Below, piece after piece: positions 37,700 through 49,649 of a stretch of DNA of 64,000 bases. Below the pieces are notes generated by a model. The model was not told the DNA's origin. It did not search any database and was given only the letters and a program-made list of their open reading frames with translations. The DNA is from Atopsyche davidsoni (lineage: Eukaryota; Arthropoda; Insecta; Trichoptera; Hydrobiosidae). Every line of letters begins with the position of its first letter. Position 1 is the stretch's first letter. The DNA lies in NCBI GenBank assembly GCA_022113835.1, contig JAILWY010000002.1, forward strand, positions 3,636,501 through 3,700,500, read 5' to 3'. The position numbers and the translations under genes are program-made.

Positions 37700-39690
37700 A
37701 CGTAAATGATAATTAATATTAAAGAATGATGTATTGTTCGTGTGCAAATTAGCTGAAATATCCGTGATTTATAAATGCCCAGTTGACACGGTCGTGCGCT
37801 TTGAAGTCACAGTGAATAGAATATAATTACAGTGGAAACTTTCATACGTCAGTGGAATATTCATGCACTCCGTTGTCAATCATAACGATAGTAATTTTAC
37901 GAATAAGTTAGTTTTTACCAACCACGAAATCTCTAGATTCAGAAAAACGAAGGTTTTTATTTAAATTATTTATTTATTATTATTTGATATAATGATAAAT
38001 AATATGAGCTCCCAGCATGTGATTTCGCTGTAAAGCAACGCGAATGTTTCCGGGTGTGGAATTTGAAAAACTGCAGCAACCGTTTTTCTTTACATTTTGT
38101 TAACTTTCAAAATATCCCTAGCTTCGAAAAAGTAGAGAAATAATCTTTAGTTTATCTTGATTTGAGTGTCACCTTCTGAAATAATATTTAAAAAAAATCA
38201 TTGGTAGAATGATAGATTCAAGCTCTTGTCCTGAAGTGTGAAGTCAATACTGAATTTTGAGTTATTTTTGAAAGTATAATACGTCAAAGTTCTAAGTATA
38301 CCTTTTAAATTATTAATATAACTCAGCTCATTATATTTTCATATATTCTGTTGCTATGAAGCAATTGTGCAATCCGACATTGTATCCACTCCTCTCCAGT
38401 ATAATTCACACTTACTCAGGCTTTGCCAATAAATATGCAACGACATGCTATAGTGCTATGGTACATAATAGAAAATTCTTCAATAATATTTCTGTTCGAT
38501 ATAACTAGGCATTCTATCACACAGTGCCGCGTTACAAAAAATAACAAACAAGTTTAATGCCCCCATAAAAATACACATAAATCTACTTTCAAATATGGGT
38601 TTATTGCGGTATTACTCTTCTGCTGGTTTGTTGATAAAAAATAGGCCTAACATTGTTTCAATTCCATGTTGATTGGATCTCGCCTGATAACGACATCAGA
38701 TTTGCATCAAGGCGTGGGCTTGAAACTAAGAGATACCACCAACTTTGTAAACTTACCACTTTTTTTAAAAAATAATAATAAAATTGTAAGAAACATTTCC
38801 CTAAGTTGTTAAATATGCTACGTGCTGTATTAATTATAATTATTTTCTATCTTTAATCTTTCAGGCTCGACTAGGTTACAGATATGTTCTGAGAAATAAA
38901 TTTAGATATATACTAAATTATAAATGGTTATTTTATATTTATATGAACGCGCACTAAACAGGTTTGAGGCTCATAATTTAATTATACTTATAAATACCAA
39001 TTTTCAATAAAGTTTTATATCATTAGTTTGTTGAAAATTTCACTACAATAACGTTATTAAAAAAAAAAAACGTTAGTGCATAAAAAATAAATAGTAATGC
39101 ATCTGTGGATCGTGTTAAAAAAACAGACAACAAAAACTATAAAATAAATAGAACAGGTTTATTTTTATTTGCCTTAGTTTGGCTGGATATAAGTTATTAT
39201 GTAAACATTACAAAAAAAAAAAAAAAAACAAACAGCCAAGTAGATCATAATATTTTGCTGAAAAAGCTCTCAGTTTAATTTTTATATAAATATTCTTACT
39301 CTAAATACGTAAAAAAGAAAAATAAGCCCGTGTAGCATTTTAACACCATTCATGAAAACGGCTTTTTTTGGAACACATTTCTAAGTCCCCGTTAGATTTA
39401 AGTCCCTAGGATTAAAGATTAACTCAGTCAAAGTTTCAGCTCTGGTACGCTCCGTATATTTCAATCTCTTTCTTGACATTTTTTTCTTCACTTCTCTCTT
39501 TTCAACATGTATAAATAGCCAATTGGCTATGTATGAAGTAAGTGTACTTTAACCTTTCACGGTCTTCTCCAGTCCACTGAAGGTTCTACTTTAAATTTGT
39601 TGTTTGAGGATCGATGAAGATTTTGAATAATGAAAGTACTCATAAATAAAAATGTTTGTAGTCTCCTAGCTTATCGGCTATTCAAACTCG
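37700..39690. other. AT-rich non-coding DNA
   Basis: No gene is supported. A poly-A run lies at about 39212-39228. Confidence 0.55.
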
Positions 39691-39699
39691 TTGTTTGTA

Positions 39700-40020
39700 T
39701 ACGGAGCGTTACGACTTATATCCTGCTGTCTTGGGTTCTCTCATATCAATATACCACATCGTGGGGTTTGCGACAGTTGGCGGTGCCTGAGTTCTCACGG
39801 CGGCGGTCCGATAAACAATAAAAGGAAATGGATTCAAACATGCCGAGCGTCCATTGTGTAGTTTTGTATGGCAGGTCGACGAATATGCCCTCTGCGTTAA
39901 CCCCATCGCATGAAAACACCGAGAGACGTCCATAAATACAAAACCCACATTATGAATTCGGCCCGACGATTGGAATAACTTAGACGCAGCCTTTGGTCTT
40001 TTCGTGGCATGCAATTCATA
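39700..40020. promoter_or_regulatory. GC-richer island, candidate regulatory element
   Basis: Two opposing frames (39630-39821 plus, 39709-40014 minus) cross it and neither has a known domain. It contains ATAAACAATAAAAG and CCATAAATAC, cores similar to Caudal/posterior-Hox sites, and CGTTAACCCC. It abuts the hAT insertion at 40054. Confidence 0.25.
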
Positions 40021-40045
40021 TTTTTGTGCCCAGATACTGCATTTC

Positions 40046-40053
40046 GTCTATAG
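40046..40053. repeat. Target-site duplication of the hAT element, left
   Basis: GTCTATAG, identical to 40520-40527. Eight bases is the length typical of hAT insertions. Confidence 0.85.
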
Positions 40054-40519
40054 CATAGGTTCCTAAACTATTTTATCCCGTCGACCCCTTGTCGAGTTTT
40101 CCTGTTTTTCGTAGACTCCTGCCTTGCTAATATTGAATTTTTATGAAATTCATCAACTTCAAACATATTTTTGACATCTGATATACAGGGTGCGCCATAT
40201 TTTATATCGGTATGTAAACATTGAATATCTTTGACATTTATCAACCGATTGGCTTAAGTAAACATGTTTTGAAATATTAACTTAATACAATTTTAACCAT
40301 TTTTCACATTGAAACAACGCGCCGAAATTGTGACCATGTACATTGAAATAGTCGTTCAGTTGTGTTAACTCAACGTGCATATCGTCGAAAATATCGTGGC
40401 CAACATGGCCAATGAGATCCACTCTTGTAGACCCCCATTTACAGTTCGTGGACCCCCAATTTAATTTTTCGCTGACATCGACCCCTGGGGGTCGATATTG
40501 ACCACTTTGGGAACCTATG
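40054..40519. mobile_element. Non-autonomous hAT-superfamily element
   Basis: It is bounded by inverted termini CATAGGTTCC and GGAACCTATG with a perfect 8-bp duplication outside. The subterminal text (CCGTCGACCCC at left, inverted GGTCGATATTGACC and ACCCCTGGGGGTCG at right) is typical of hAT ends with the wording GGTTCCCAAAGTGG. It is 466 bp long with no hAT transposase gene. It contains a nested piece of another element from 40187. The intact duplication implies a fairly recent insertion or little decay since. Confidence 0.85.
40187..40420 (-). mobile_element. Fragment of a second Tc1/mariner-type element nested in the hAT
   Basis: At 40187 CAGGGTGCGCCATATTTTAT follows a TA dinucleotide, which is how termini of mariner/IS630-type elements look. 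The following 220 bp carry decayed text. No matching second terminus was found before the hAT's right arm, so only one end is present or the right end has decayed. Confidence 0.4.
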
Positions 40520-40527
40520 GTCTATAG
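40520..40527. repeat. Target-site duplication of the hAT element, right
   Basis: GTCTATAG, an exact match to the left duplication. Confidence 0.85.
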
Positions 40528-40859
40528 GAAAAACCGAGCAAATTATATAATATCGTAATCTAAAATCTATGGAAAATGTTTTATATTTCTGGTAGTGTAG
40601 TTTTTTATGCTGGAATATTCTATGTTTATTACAGGCCTTTCAACTTTTATACATTATCGCAATATCGTATCACTATCATAATTTAAAAAAAATATCGTAA
40701 TTTACACAGTTTCAAATTTTATAGCATGTTGTATATCTATTTTTTTATTATCTGATCATGGGTGTTACTTTCACACGAAGTATTTTCTTTCAAATAAATA
40801 TAGGTTTCATTTCTTTCCAGCAGTTTTGTTAAAAAGCGTTCAACGCCACCGGCGAAAAA

Positions 40860-41110
40860 AATCATCGTCCCATGCCGCCAGGTAATCATCACTAATGAAA
40901 TAAGAACAGGTGTGGGAGAGTTGTGACTTAATCTCGACAGTCTCCTCTGTCGGCGCAATGACGCGGGAGTGTGAACGGTTCACAAAATGGCGTCATTCCG
41001 CGACAATGGGCCGACCCGCTAAGTGGTGTTCAAAGGCGTCAGTAATGGACGGGCTGGGCTTGAGAAATTCACTCCCTTTGTTAGGCTCGAGTGCATTTCT
41101 GTGGATCTTT
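40860..41110 (+). promoter_or_regulatory. GC-richer island related to the island at 58.57 kb
   Basis: TCTCGACAGTCTCCTC (40932-40947) matches 58570-58585 at 15 of 16 positions. Further on, CGTCATT (40991) and AGTGGT (about 41022) recur in the same order in the other island. The island also contains the palindrome GTGAACGGTTCAC (40971-40983) and an AAAATGGC (inverse PHO/YY1) site. Opposing 73-78 codon frames have no recognisable content. Confidence 0.35.
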
Positions 41111-41179
41111 TCACACATCTCAATTAATATCTTTTTTACAAGCTGAATATATTACACGTACTCGTTTCGAAGGCGTCTA

Positions 41180-41420
41180 TCAGACTTGTATCACTTAAGA
41201 TCTCCTGGTTTATTTTCAGCGTCAAAAAGTGAATAGACATTTACGCCAAGAAAGGCAAGCGTGTGAAATATTTTTATAGGCTCAATTAATGTCATTAAGT
41301 TGAGCCGCGTCAAATTCGACGTTTCGGCTTCGGCGCCGCGGATATTTTTAAGGTATGAACAGGTGTGAATTTTGGTTTGTTTGGACTTAAGAGCACCATT
41401 TCGAGGTCCAGTTTTTTTGG
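41180..41420. promoter_or_regulatory. GC-richer island, candidate regulatory element
   Basis: Contains GTTGAGCCGCGTC, TTCGGCTTCGGCGCCGCGG and a CAGGTGTG E-box-like string. A 77-codon minus frame crosses it without a known domain. Confidence 0.2.
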
Positions 41421-41979
41421 GCAACCTCGGTTCTAAGACATATGGTAGATGTATAGGTAATTTGTCTATATTCTTACTTCAGAGATTTAGGCTGCTACAT
41501 AGTATACTAAAAAATATATGAAATTAATGAATGTATCTGCTTTTTCTTGAAAAAGTTGACAAAGGCAGTGTTTTTTAATGATAATCATTATTGTATACTG
41601 CATATTTAATTTACCCACGAATATTAATACCCAGACGAACATAAACCTAGATATTTAGTAAATTTAGAGATTGACACTAAATATTTAATAGATCTACAAA
41701 TTATAAAATTATTTTATTATATTAAAAATATGGTTTAATGCCAGTATTGGAATCTTAATTAAATTAAGATCTTTGATAAAATAACGACATGAATGTGTAT
41801 ATTTACAAAGATATGATCAATATGTGAATATTTATAATGATGATGATCAAAAGGATGTTAATATTAACATACTTTCACATAGTATGGAAACGTGTTCATT
41901 TATTTATTTTTTTTATATTCATATTAATCTTTTATGATCTAAACCAAAATTCCGAGTCATTTCCATCCAATTTTTACAT

Positions 41980-42080
41980 GTCGGTGACTCAGCATTTTTT
42001 TCAGTATCACGTCGGATTTTTTTCATGAACGATCCGAAACGTTAAAACGTCCGCCCAGGCTGGATGGAGGCTTTTATAAT
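41980..42080. promoter_or_regulatory. MARE/AP-1-type site within a short island
   Basis: TGACTCAGCA (41985-41994) matches the core of a Maf/CNC (T-MARE) recognition site. The neighbouring 80 bp are GC-richer than the flanks. A single site is weak evidence. Confidence 0.2.
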
Positions 42081-45000
42081 GAAAAAGAATAGACCCGAGC
42101 CTGTGTGGAGAATACCCACGCATGTACATCAACAGCCTTATGATTTCGTACCCTCCTAATGATGCATTAATGTGCTGTTATTGATATAAAAAAGGTAATT
42201 TATTCCGAGCAACTTATCTAAGCTCCTAGGGGAGTTGAAAAAAAAAATACATAAAAATTCCAGGCGTATTATTTATGGATAGATAAGAAGGGTTGATCTA
42301 TCTTTTGGGGTTGCATTTCTGAGGGATCTTAATAAATTATACGTTGAAAATAACTACGTATTCAAACTCTATTTTTTAAAACACCTACTGAAACGATGTT
42401 AAAGTTTTTTTTAAAAAATATATTATTTTTATACTAAACCGGTTAATATCAAATTATTAATGATTATAAATTGTTGAACAAAACATAAGCTCCACGATTA
42501 GAGATACTTGGCTTAATATATTGCATGCTGTTTCTGACTTTTCTAAAGTAGTGTGTACTTTAGAAACTTCTTTCAAAATCATTTACACTTTGAGTATAGC
42601 ACCTATTTTTTTCTATAAACTTAAATTGGTTTAGAAAAACTTGCGTAGTTGAGACCTTTAAAAAATCATCTTTCTGAAAAGTTAGTCAGAAGCTACAATG
42701 ATCTAGCTTTAGATTTAATGTATAATATATTGCAAATAATTCAAGCTTTGTACTACATATGCTTTACGAAAACCCCTGGCACGTTGCAAATACTTCTTTT
42801 CAAGCTAGTTCTTTGTCAACTATTCTTAATAATCCCTTGAGGACACTTGCATTTATGGTAGGTCCTAAATTGATCTTTCCATTCAGAAAAAAACCGGGTC
42901 GTGGTGGGTCCATGACAAGACCCTGTAAAGGCCTATTGAAAAAATATAAATTTGTATTGAAATGAATCTAGTACACGTTACTGTAGTTTAAGAAACTGCT
43001 TGACCATTTCACATGCTTGGCTTTATTATTTATTTACAATAAGGAAATAACTAAAAATACCCTAATGTTAAAAATTTAGTAAGCTCCTAAAAAAAACGAC
43101 AGTGCTGCAAACACTATTACTGTTTATGATGTATTGTAATCATAGTTACTTTACTGTTAATTAGAGTGATATTTGTAACTTGTGACGTAACACACCATAT
43201 TTTTTTTCATTATTAGCATCAGTGGTTTACCTCTTATAGTTATCTTAGAATTTATCACCTGTGGGAAGAGAGATAGACGTTTTTTGGTTATACAACTAAA
43301 CCAGCAAACAATCCATTACAGTTTTGACTAGTCAGTGTGCAAAGAATCTCTCATAAATATATTTTAATTAACCGAATATTTTTTACCCTCATATATCTAC
43401 CTACAAGTTAATCAACTAGCGCATTATAAATTTTCATAATCCGAAATTGATTTTAGATGTCTGATTGATATGATATTAATGACTTTAGAATAAACCGGTT
43501 TATCTAGCCGGGGCCAGTCGTATTCTGGTACTGAATATTATAAAATGGATATTAATTAATTTCTACTGTATATTACTTCATTATGTAGAGAAATAAGTAG
43601 GAGCAAGTCCCAGTCGTGTTAACTCTTTATGACGCTCAAGCATTTTAACAAGAATATAAAATTTAATAAAAAAAACACGTAAAGGCTCTGTGATCTGTAT
43701 TCTACCACCTGTAACTGAGCGAGAACTTGAATCGTTATATATAGGTATGCAACCAATACACAAATGCTATATAAATATTATATGAAAAACAACATGCTAT
43801 CTTAGTAGGGTAATATTTTAAATGATATCTAGTAATGTTTTTGAGAACAATTTGAAATAAAACTTTCTTTTATGCACAGTGATTTTTTTAAACTACAGCC
43901 AAGTAAGCAATATGATTTTAATTATCATCAATCTAAACTAAGAGCTATGAGTGTTGCTCTATAAAAGGTTGAGTCGTTTTCTTAATAGAATATTAAATTC
44001 TTTTACATGCCAGATGTTATTCCACCCGCCGTGTATACGTTTTCAGGCTTCGCTCAGTTTGGTACACCTGGGACTAGCCTATTCTATATAATTCAATTAT
44101 TTATGTATTCATTCATTCCCATTGCCAGATTAGATTAGCTTCATAAATATACGGCATTTCATCGGACTTTGCAATTTAATGTCAAATACTATGCAAAATT
44201 ATTACTTTTCGATTTAAATTCTGTCACGTTTCTCACACTTTTTTTTTATTATCATTCATTTTTAATATTAAATGCTTAGTAATGGTTATAAGAGTATTTT
44301 TTAAATATTTTTAATATTATAATTTCATGCAAACCTAATCGATTCTTTGAACTTGAAATCTAAAATGATTGTATCGGTACTTGGCAATGGAGGAAAAAAT
44401 CCTAACATACAAAAGTGGTAACATATTTTTTGTATGTAAACATTTTTAAAGCATTTATTTCAAAACTGTAAGTATAAGGGATGATTGTTATAAATTCTTA
44501 AAATATCGCTTAGTATGAAGTTAAACCGAAATCTTTAATGAGCACTTTTATTACTACTTTGTGCTGAAAACTTCTTAATAACTGAATATCCCTGGGGCAA
44601 TAGGCTGGCACACAGCACTGGGGATTGAGTAAACTTGCAAGCTACTTATTTTGTCGGAAACCTGACCGGTTCTACTCCGCAGCCCCTCAACATGTGGTCC
44701 GCGAATCTGAAAATATATAATAACAATATAAATATGATAATTAAAAAATCTAATTATGTGTGTACTATCAAAACATTGTGATTTATATTTGTTATTTTAT
44801 CTATTTCTATTTAATAAATATTTTGCATTATTTTACATATTTGTCAGAAAAATAATATAATTCGTTTTGTTACAAATTAACACTTTATTTTGCTAGAGCA
44901 TTTTAGCTCAATGTTTTCCACTTTTGATTTAGTTACAATATGTTTTTGTAGCAACCAATATAATAATATAACAAATCGTTAATATTAATTTATATTTGAT

Positions 45001-45220
45001 ACTCTTATCAGGTTAATTAAAAATAAATTTACTTATAAACAGTAAGAATCAAAAGCGTATTTTTCATAAATGTTTAAAAAATATGTATATATTGTATAGT
45101 AGTATTTCGAATAAGTACTTAAAGTATTTTTTACAGCTTTTTTTACTTTGTCCCTTTCATTGATAGTTTTCAAGAAAAATATACGAATATTGACGAGTTC
45201 ATAAAATAAAATAAAATGAC
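42081..45220. other. AT-rich desert
   Basis: No gene is supported. Overlapping 63-68 codon plus frames at 42649-42965 share no frame and have no known domain. A GC-richer patch at 44585-44705 is unclassified. Confidence 0.55.
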
Positions 45221-45224
45221 TCTA

Positions 45225-45450
45225 AGAGGTTGATCATCCATGCTTCTCAGCCTTTTCTAGGGGATGGAAAATACAGGGTGGAAACTGAAACTGGAAGGGG
45301 TGGGCGAGACGAAGTAAAATTAAACTCACTATGCCATAAATATCAAAAGAAAATGTCGCATACGGACCTTCATAAACGTGCACATAAATTCGTGTTTTAT
45401 GAAGTCGTTTCAAAATTATATTGCGTTTTTACGAAATGTCATAAATTATA
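45225..45450. promoter_or_regulatory. Candidate enhancer with a cluster of CATAAA cores
   Basis: Within 110 bp there are CCATAAAT, CATAAACG, CATAAATT, TTTATGAAG and TCATAAAT, cores resembling Caudal/Abd-B-type homeodomain sites. There is also an ATCAAAAG TCF-like core. The left half is GC-richer. The 73-codon plus frame (45230-45451) is K/H-rich and without a known domain. The spacing and repetition favour regulatory DNA. Confidence 0.3.
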
Positions 45451-45459
45451 ACGAAATAC

Positions 45460-46700
45460 CATGTTGTTTATTTTTATTTACTAGCTGCTTCTGTAACTTT
45501 TCATTTTAGTTAATACTTTTTTATAATTATTCCTGTGCATGAAAATTATAGAAGGTTTTTTTGCTTATGAATTGTCTAAGCAGAAATTACCAATATACAC
45601 GTGTTTCAAAACATATGGCAAGACGACAATATATTATATTTAATTTTGTTTTGTGGATAAGATTTTTAAAATTTAATAAAAACTGTATAACATAAACCAT
45701 TATAGTATTGTGTTCTAAGAACTTAAGATTTTTTTAGGATGTAAAAGTACGGCTATAGTTAATTATGGTTCTGAATGGGATGAAAAATATTTCATATTTA
45801 ATATAAGTATATTTTGCTATTCTCTGCAAACGGCTATAACAGATCATGATTATTTATTTACAATAAATCATTTTCACACGTGTTGGCATGCATTAACTAT
45901 TCCAAATACCTGCTTTAAAATACAAAATATATACAACAAAAATATTTATTCCACACGGATATGCGGTTATTTAGCCGCATCGAGGAATTGTATGGAATTT
46001 ATCAAATCGTAATGCATACAAATTAGCAACGATAAAACTTCACAGGTGTGCTAGCTCATACGATTATTAATTATTTATTCATTATACAGACATGAAACAA
46101 ATCAAATCTAAAATTGGTGCGATAGTGGAGCCCTCGAAGCGATATTCCTGTTCCAATGTACGAATTAGATATTATTAAATTTATTGTCGTAGTAAATTGC
46201 TATTCAGCTAGGGGCTCATACAACGCGGAATTTATGGAGGTTTTCTATTCAGAAATATAGGTTTTGGGACGCGCCTATGTGTGACAAACATGTAAATATG
46301 CCGTGTATATAGATGTATCCTTGTATATTTGATTCTAACCTAACCTTACCACGTAAAGCTTACTTGCGGAATTAACACTAGCATTCTTTACCATCCGTGA
46401 TGATCTTTTTGCATTTGATTATGTTACTTTTGCATTTACTACATATCAATGTAGATGATACGTAAAATTTCTAAATCATTATTTAACGTAAATACAATAG
46501 CTACCTATTCGCGTAAAGTAATTTAGTAAGTAAGTAAAAGTAAAGTAAGCTTACTAGGATTACTAATATATTTCTGAGTAAAAACGAAAACACTGTAAAG
46601 TTTTTCTTGCTGAGAAAGTTTGTTGCTGCCGTAGAATTATTTGCTTCATTTTACTGACATAATATAAGGCACGTGAAAAAACTTCTTCTCTTCTCGGTAG
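45460..46700. other. AT-rich DNA with weak islands
   Basis: No gene. At about 45961-45980 ATGCGG-TTATTTAG-CCGCAT is a small inverted repeat. The 45950-46290 interval is slightly GC-richer and may hold conserved non-coding DNA. Confidence 0.5.
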
Positions 46701-46729
46701 TCCTGAAGGAACGCATGTTTTACTGAAAA

Positions 46730-46930
46730 TACGTTCACCCCCTTTACGACGGCGGGGCGTTTATCGAGAAGCAGGCATTATGGGAGGCTCCGTCGAACCC
46801 TCGCTATCGAGTTGATTCAAAACTCAGAAAAACGTGACCTTTTTGGTTTCTCCGATCTTCCCACCCCCTCCCCCTTCTTTATACATGATGAATCGGTCCG
46901 AAGAAGGGACGGACATAAAACATAAAGTGA
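46730..46930. promoter_or_regulatory. GC-richer island with a C-run block
   Basis: Contains GACGGCGGGGCGTTTATCG and CCACCCCCTCCCCCTTC (46861-46878), the latter G-rich on the minus strand with three G-tracts. No coding frame of note. Confidence 0.25.
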
Positions 46931-47760
46931 CAAAGAGAGAAAGCATGCAATACGTTACATTATTGTTTATTTAAAAACATATATTTTTTTATAAAAAAAA
47001 ACCCACAGTAATTTTATACATTTTAGGTGCATTGTAATAATACCTCTCCAAGACTATAAACTATCAGAATCGAACGTTAAATGTTTTTTTTATATATCAT
47101 TACATATTAGCTATTCTATCATTGTATTTTTTATCCACTACACTAAAATGAGAAAGGAAAGTTAGGAGAAAAAAAAAATTCACAATCTAGCTATTAGGTT
47201 GTTCATATTTATTATTCAAGCGGTTTTTGATTTACATTTTATGTTTCTTTTCTGAACAAGGGGGTGTTTTTTTTAATACCCTGTCTCGTTGAATTCGTCG
47301 AAACGCGCCTCCTCCCATTTACAAGTGTAAATTCGTGAATACTGGGCTGTTGTATGTATAAATGCGATGTGTGCGGAAGGAGAGTGATTCAAAGGAAATA
47401 TCTGTTATATACGATTTGGCGTTTTTATTTGATTTGTCATCGTATATGTGCGAACAAAAAAAGAGTATTTTATTCTTCCACATAGATGCTGAGACTCACA
47501 TTGACACACAGTTTAATATCTTATATATAATTATAAATACAGAGTCGGACTAAACTTTAAAATAAAATTTGAAGAGATTTTAGGATTCATATGAAAACCG
47601 ATACCTTGAAACATATTGCGCATGTTATTATGTATGGGTAAAAATTGTAATGCAAATAGAGCATCATATCTCTATACGGACTCTTCGAGCTAATACTGGT
47701 TGATGTTTATGAAGAAATATTTTTTTAAGAGGCAGTAGGGTATATTAAGTCATTTAGAAT
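46931..47760. other. AT-rich non-coding DNA
   Basis: No supported feature. A short GC-richer patch lies at about 47275-47345. Confidence 0.55.
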
Positions 47761-47769
47761 GCGATTAAG

Positions 47770-47945
47770 CCTTATCGCCTCCCCGGTGAGGCGTCTGACA
47801 CATTGAGTATTAAAATGCGTCCACGGCTTTAGTTTACGGCGTCTTCAGTCATAATCCAGCGAGGCGGCGAGGCTCGGCGCAGCCGGATTAGGCGCAAGAT
47901 GGCGGCCTAACGACGGCCATGTTTGTAGGCGAAAAATAAAGCGAG
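47770..47945. promoter_or_regulatory. GC-rich island with two opposed PHO/YY1-type sites
   Basis: AAGATGGC (47896-47903) is the inverse of GCCATCTT, and GCCATGTT follows at 47916-47923, so two GCCATNTT cores face each other within 28 bp. The island also has GGCGGCGAGGCTCGGCGCAG and a GC hairpin near 47777. PHO/YY1 sites are a hallmark of Polycomb response elements in insects. Function here is inference. Confidence 0.35.
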
Positions 47946-48539
47946 ACAAAATAAGTCAACATCAGCGCAATTAGTCGTGATAACACGTTTATATAAGATT
48001 TTCTTACTTCTGGCAACAAAATTAAACTTACTTCACTGTGTGGGGGTACCCGACTTGTCTGCGGCGGGGTAGAGGTGCTATCAAGCGCGAATGCCGAGTG
48101 CCAGAGAGATATTTCAAAAGTTATTTGGAATTTTTTATTAAGTGGTTAAATAAACGATGTCACCGATTAAATTAAAATATAAATGTAAAATTAAAATAAG
48201 GTATAATTTAATACAAATTTATAAAAAAATATTTCCCTGAATAAATTTTCATTTGAATATGTTAAGCAGTTTATTTTAATCTTCATAAATATATCAGATA
48301 TAATAAATCAGATTCAGTTATTTTTAATACCTATTTAGTGACTTAAACGTTTCTTATTATATTATTGTTTTCAAGATATGCTACGGTGCTTTATTAGTTT
48401 AGTACTTTGTTTTATTTTTAAAAACATTGTTTTCTCTAACAATCTATGAGGTTAAAAAAATATATTTAAGCGAAACAGCATTGAATTAGTTTTTTTTTAT
48501 ATTATTACTATTTTGTTATTGTTTGAAGTAAAACGGGCA

Positions 48540-48800
48540 TCACGTATTGGAGGGTATCTCTACCCGCTTGTTTTTAGCGACGAGTCACGATCCACGGTAA
48601 AAGGCGTTATTACAGAAATGGGCGACAGCGGGCGGGGCAGGGGCGGGGAAGGGTCGCTGTTCATTATAAACTGGGATAATGTAGTTCCACGTCTGCAGGA
48701 GTAAGCCGTGGCAAACTACGCCACTGGCCAGAAGAAACAAAGCTTCCTGCGAGGAAATAAAAATACTACAAAACGACCAGTCAATAAGACAATTCATCTA
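48540..48800. promoter_or_regulatory. GC-rich island with a G-quadruplex motif
   Basis: Five G-tracts with 1-2 base loops at 48630-48653 (GGG, GGGG, GGGG, GGGG, GGG) satisfy the usual four-tract G-quadruplex rule and also contain GGGGCGGGG Sp1/KLF-type boxes. Two opposing 60-70 codon frames cross it (for example 48585-48797 minus), both without known domains. The composition could mark a promoter or enhancer. Confidence 0.4.
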
Positions 48801-49345
48801 AAATTTACAAAATGGCTATCGTTCAATCGAAACATAAAGGTATGACCGATGAAGTTTGACGTATATGCGACTAGTTTCGCCAACTCCCTATGTTCAATCA
48901 AAGTGAGTTTTTACAAAAGAAATATAAAAATTGAATTGCACAAAGTTCTATGGGTCAAAAATATTGAATATCTTCGTCTATTGGTATATGAAATGTCTAT
49001 TATCCGTTGCATGTCATTTCTATGTACGTAAAATTGTGCTTAAGCATGCAATAAAGGCAATATAAAAAATGATATCTACGAAAGAATGAATACAGTTGAT
49101 TTGGAATAACGTCATATTAATTTGGATATATCTAAGACAAAAAGTTGTATTTGTTATATACTATTCTATACAAACTTTTATATATGATGCAATGATTCCC
49201 ATCTAGCAATTCTGGATATTACAAATACTTTAATTACAATTAACGATCTATATAAGTCGTACCAATATAAAAAGAAAAAAAACTTCCGAAAATAATTGTA
49301 ACTCAATAAAAATTCTCGACAGCAAACTTTTGTTAATTAATTTTC
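48801..49345. other. AT-rich non-coding DNA
   Basis: No supported gene. It carries one inverse GCCATTTT site at 48809-48816. Confidence 0.55.
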
Positions 49346-49349
49346 ACCT

Positions 49350-49640
49350 ATAATTGCCTCGGCCGAGTGCCAAGGCGTGCGCGGCCACATAAAGGGTCAT
49401 AAGTAATCGAACTTTCCCCATAACCATTGTCATAGGAATACCATCGAGGCATAAAAACTTCAATTAAAATTCCCTATCAGGCGTTGTGAAATTTATGACA
49501 CTATAATAACTGAAATTGCGACACGGCTTTCATAAATTCGCTTTGCCGTAAATCCGCGTGGCGGACAAAGTGACGAGGCGACGGCTTCAGTCTGCCATCT
49601 TTGTTACAATAAAAAATGGCAGCAATTTTATAATTATAGA
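49350..49640. promoter_or_regulatory. Candidate enhancer/PRE: CATAAA cores and an opposed PHO/YY1 pair
   Basis: GCCATCTT (49594-49601) and the inverse AAAATGGC (49613-49620) form an inverted pair (CTGCCAT...ATGGCAG). Upstream are ACATAAAG, TCATAAG, CCATAACC, GCATAAAA, TTTATGAC and TCATAAAT within about 150 bp, cores similar to Caudal/posterior-Hox sites. There is also a CGGCCGAGTGCCAAGG string. No coding frame is present. One of the best regulatory candidates by motif density. Confidence 0.35.
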
Positions 49641-49649
49641 TAATTCACT

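Noticed and set aside
42649..42965. Two overlapping 63-68 codon frames as a split gene
   Set aside because: Different frames, no shared domain, A/T-driven composition in the first half.
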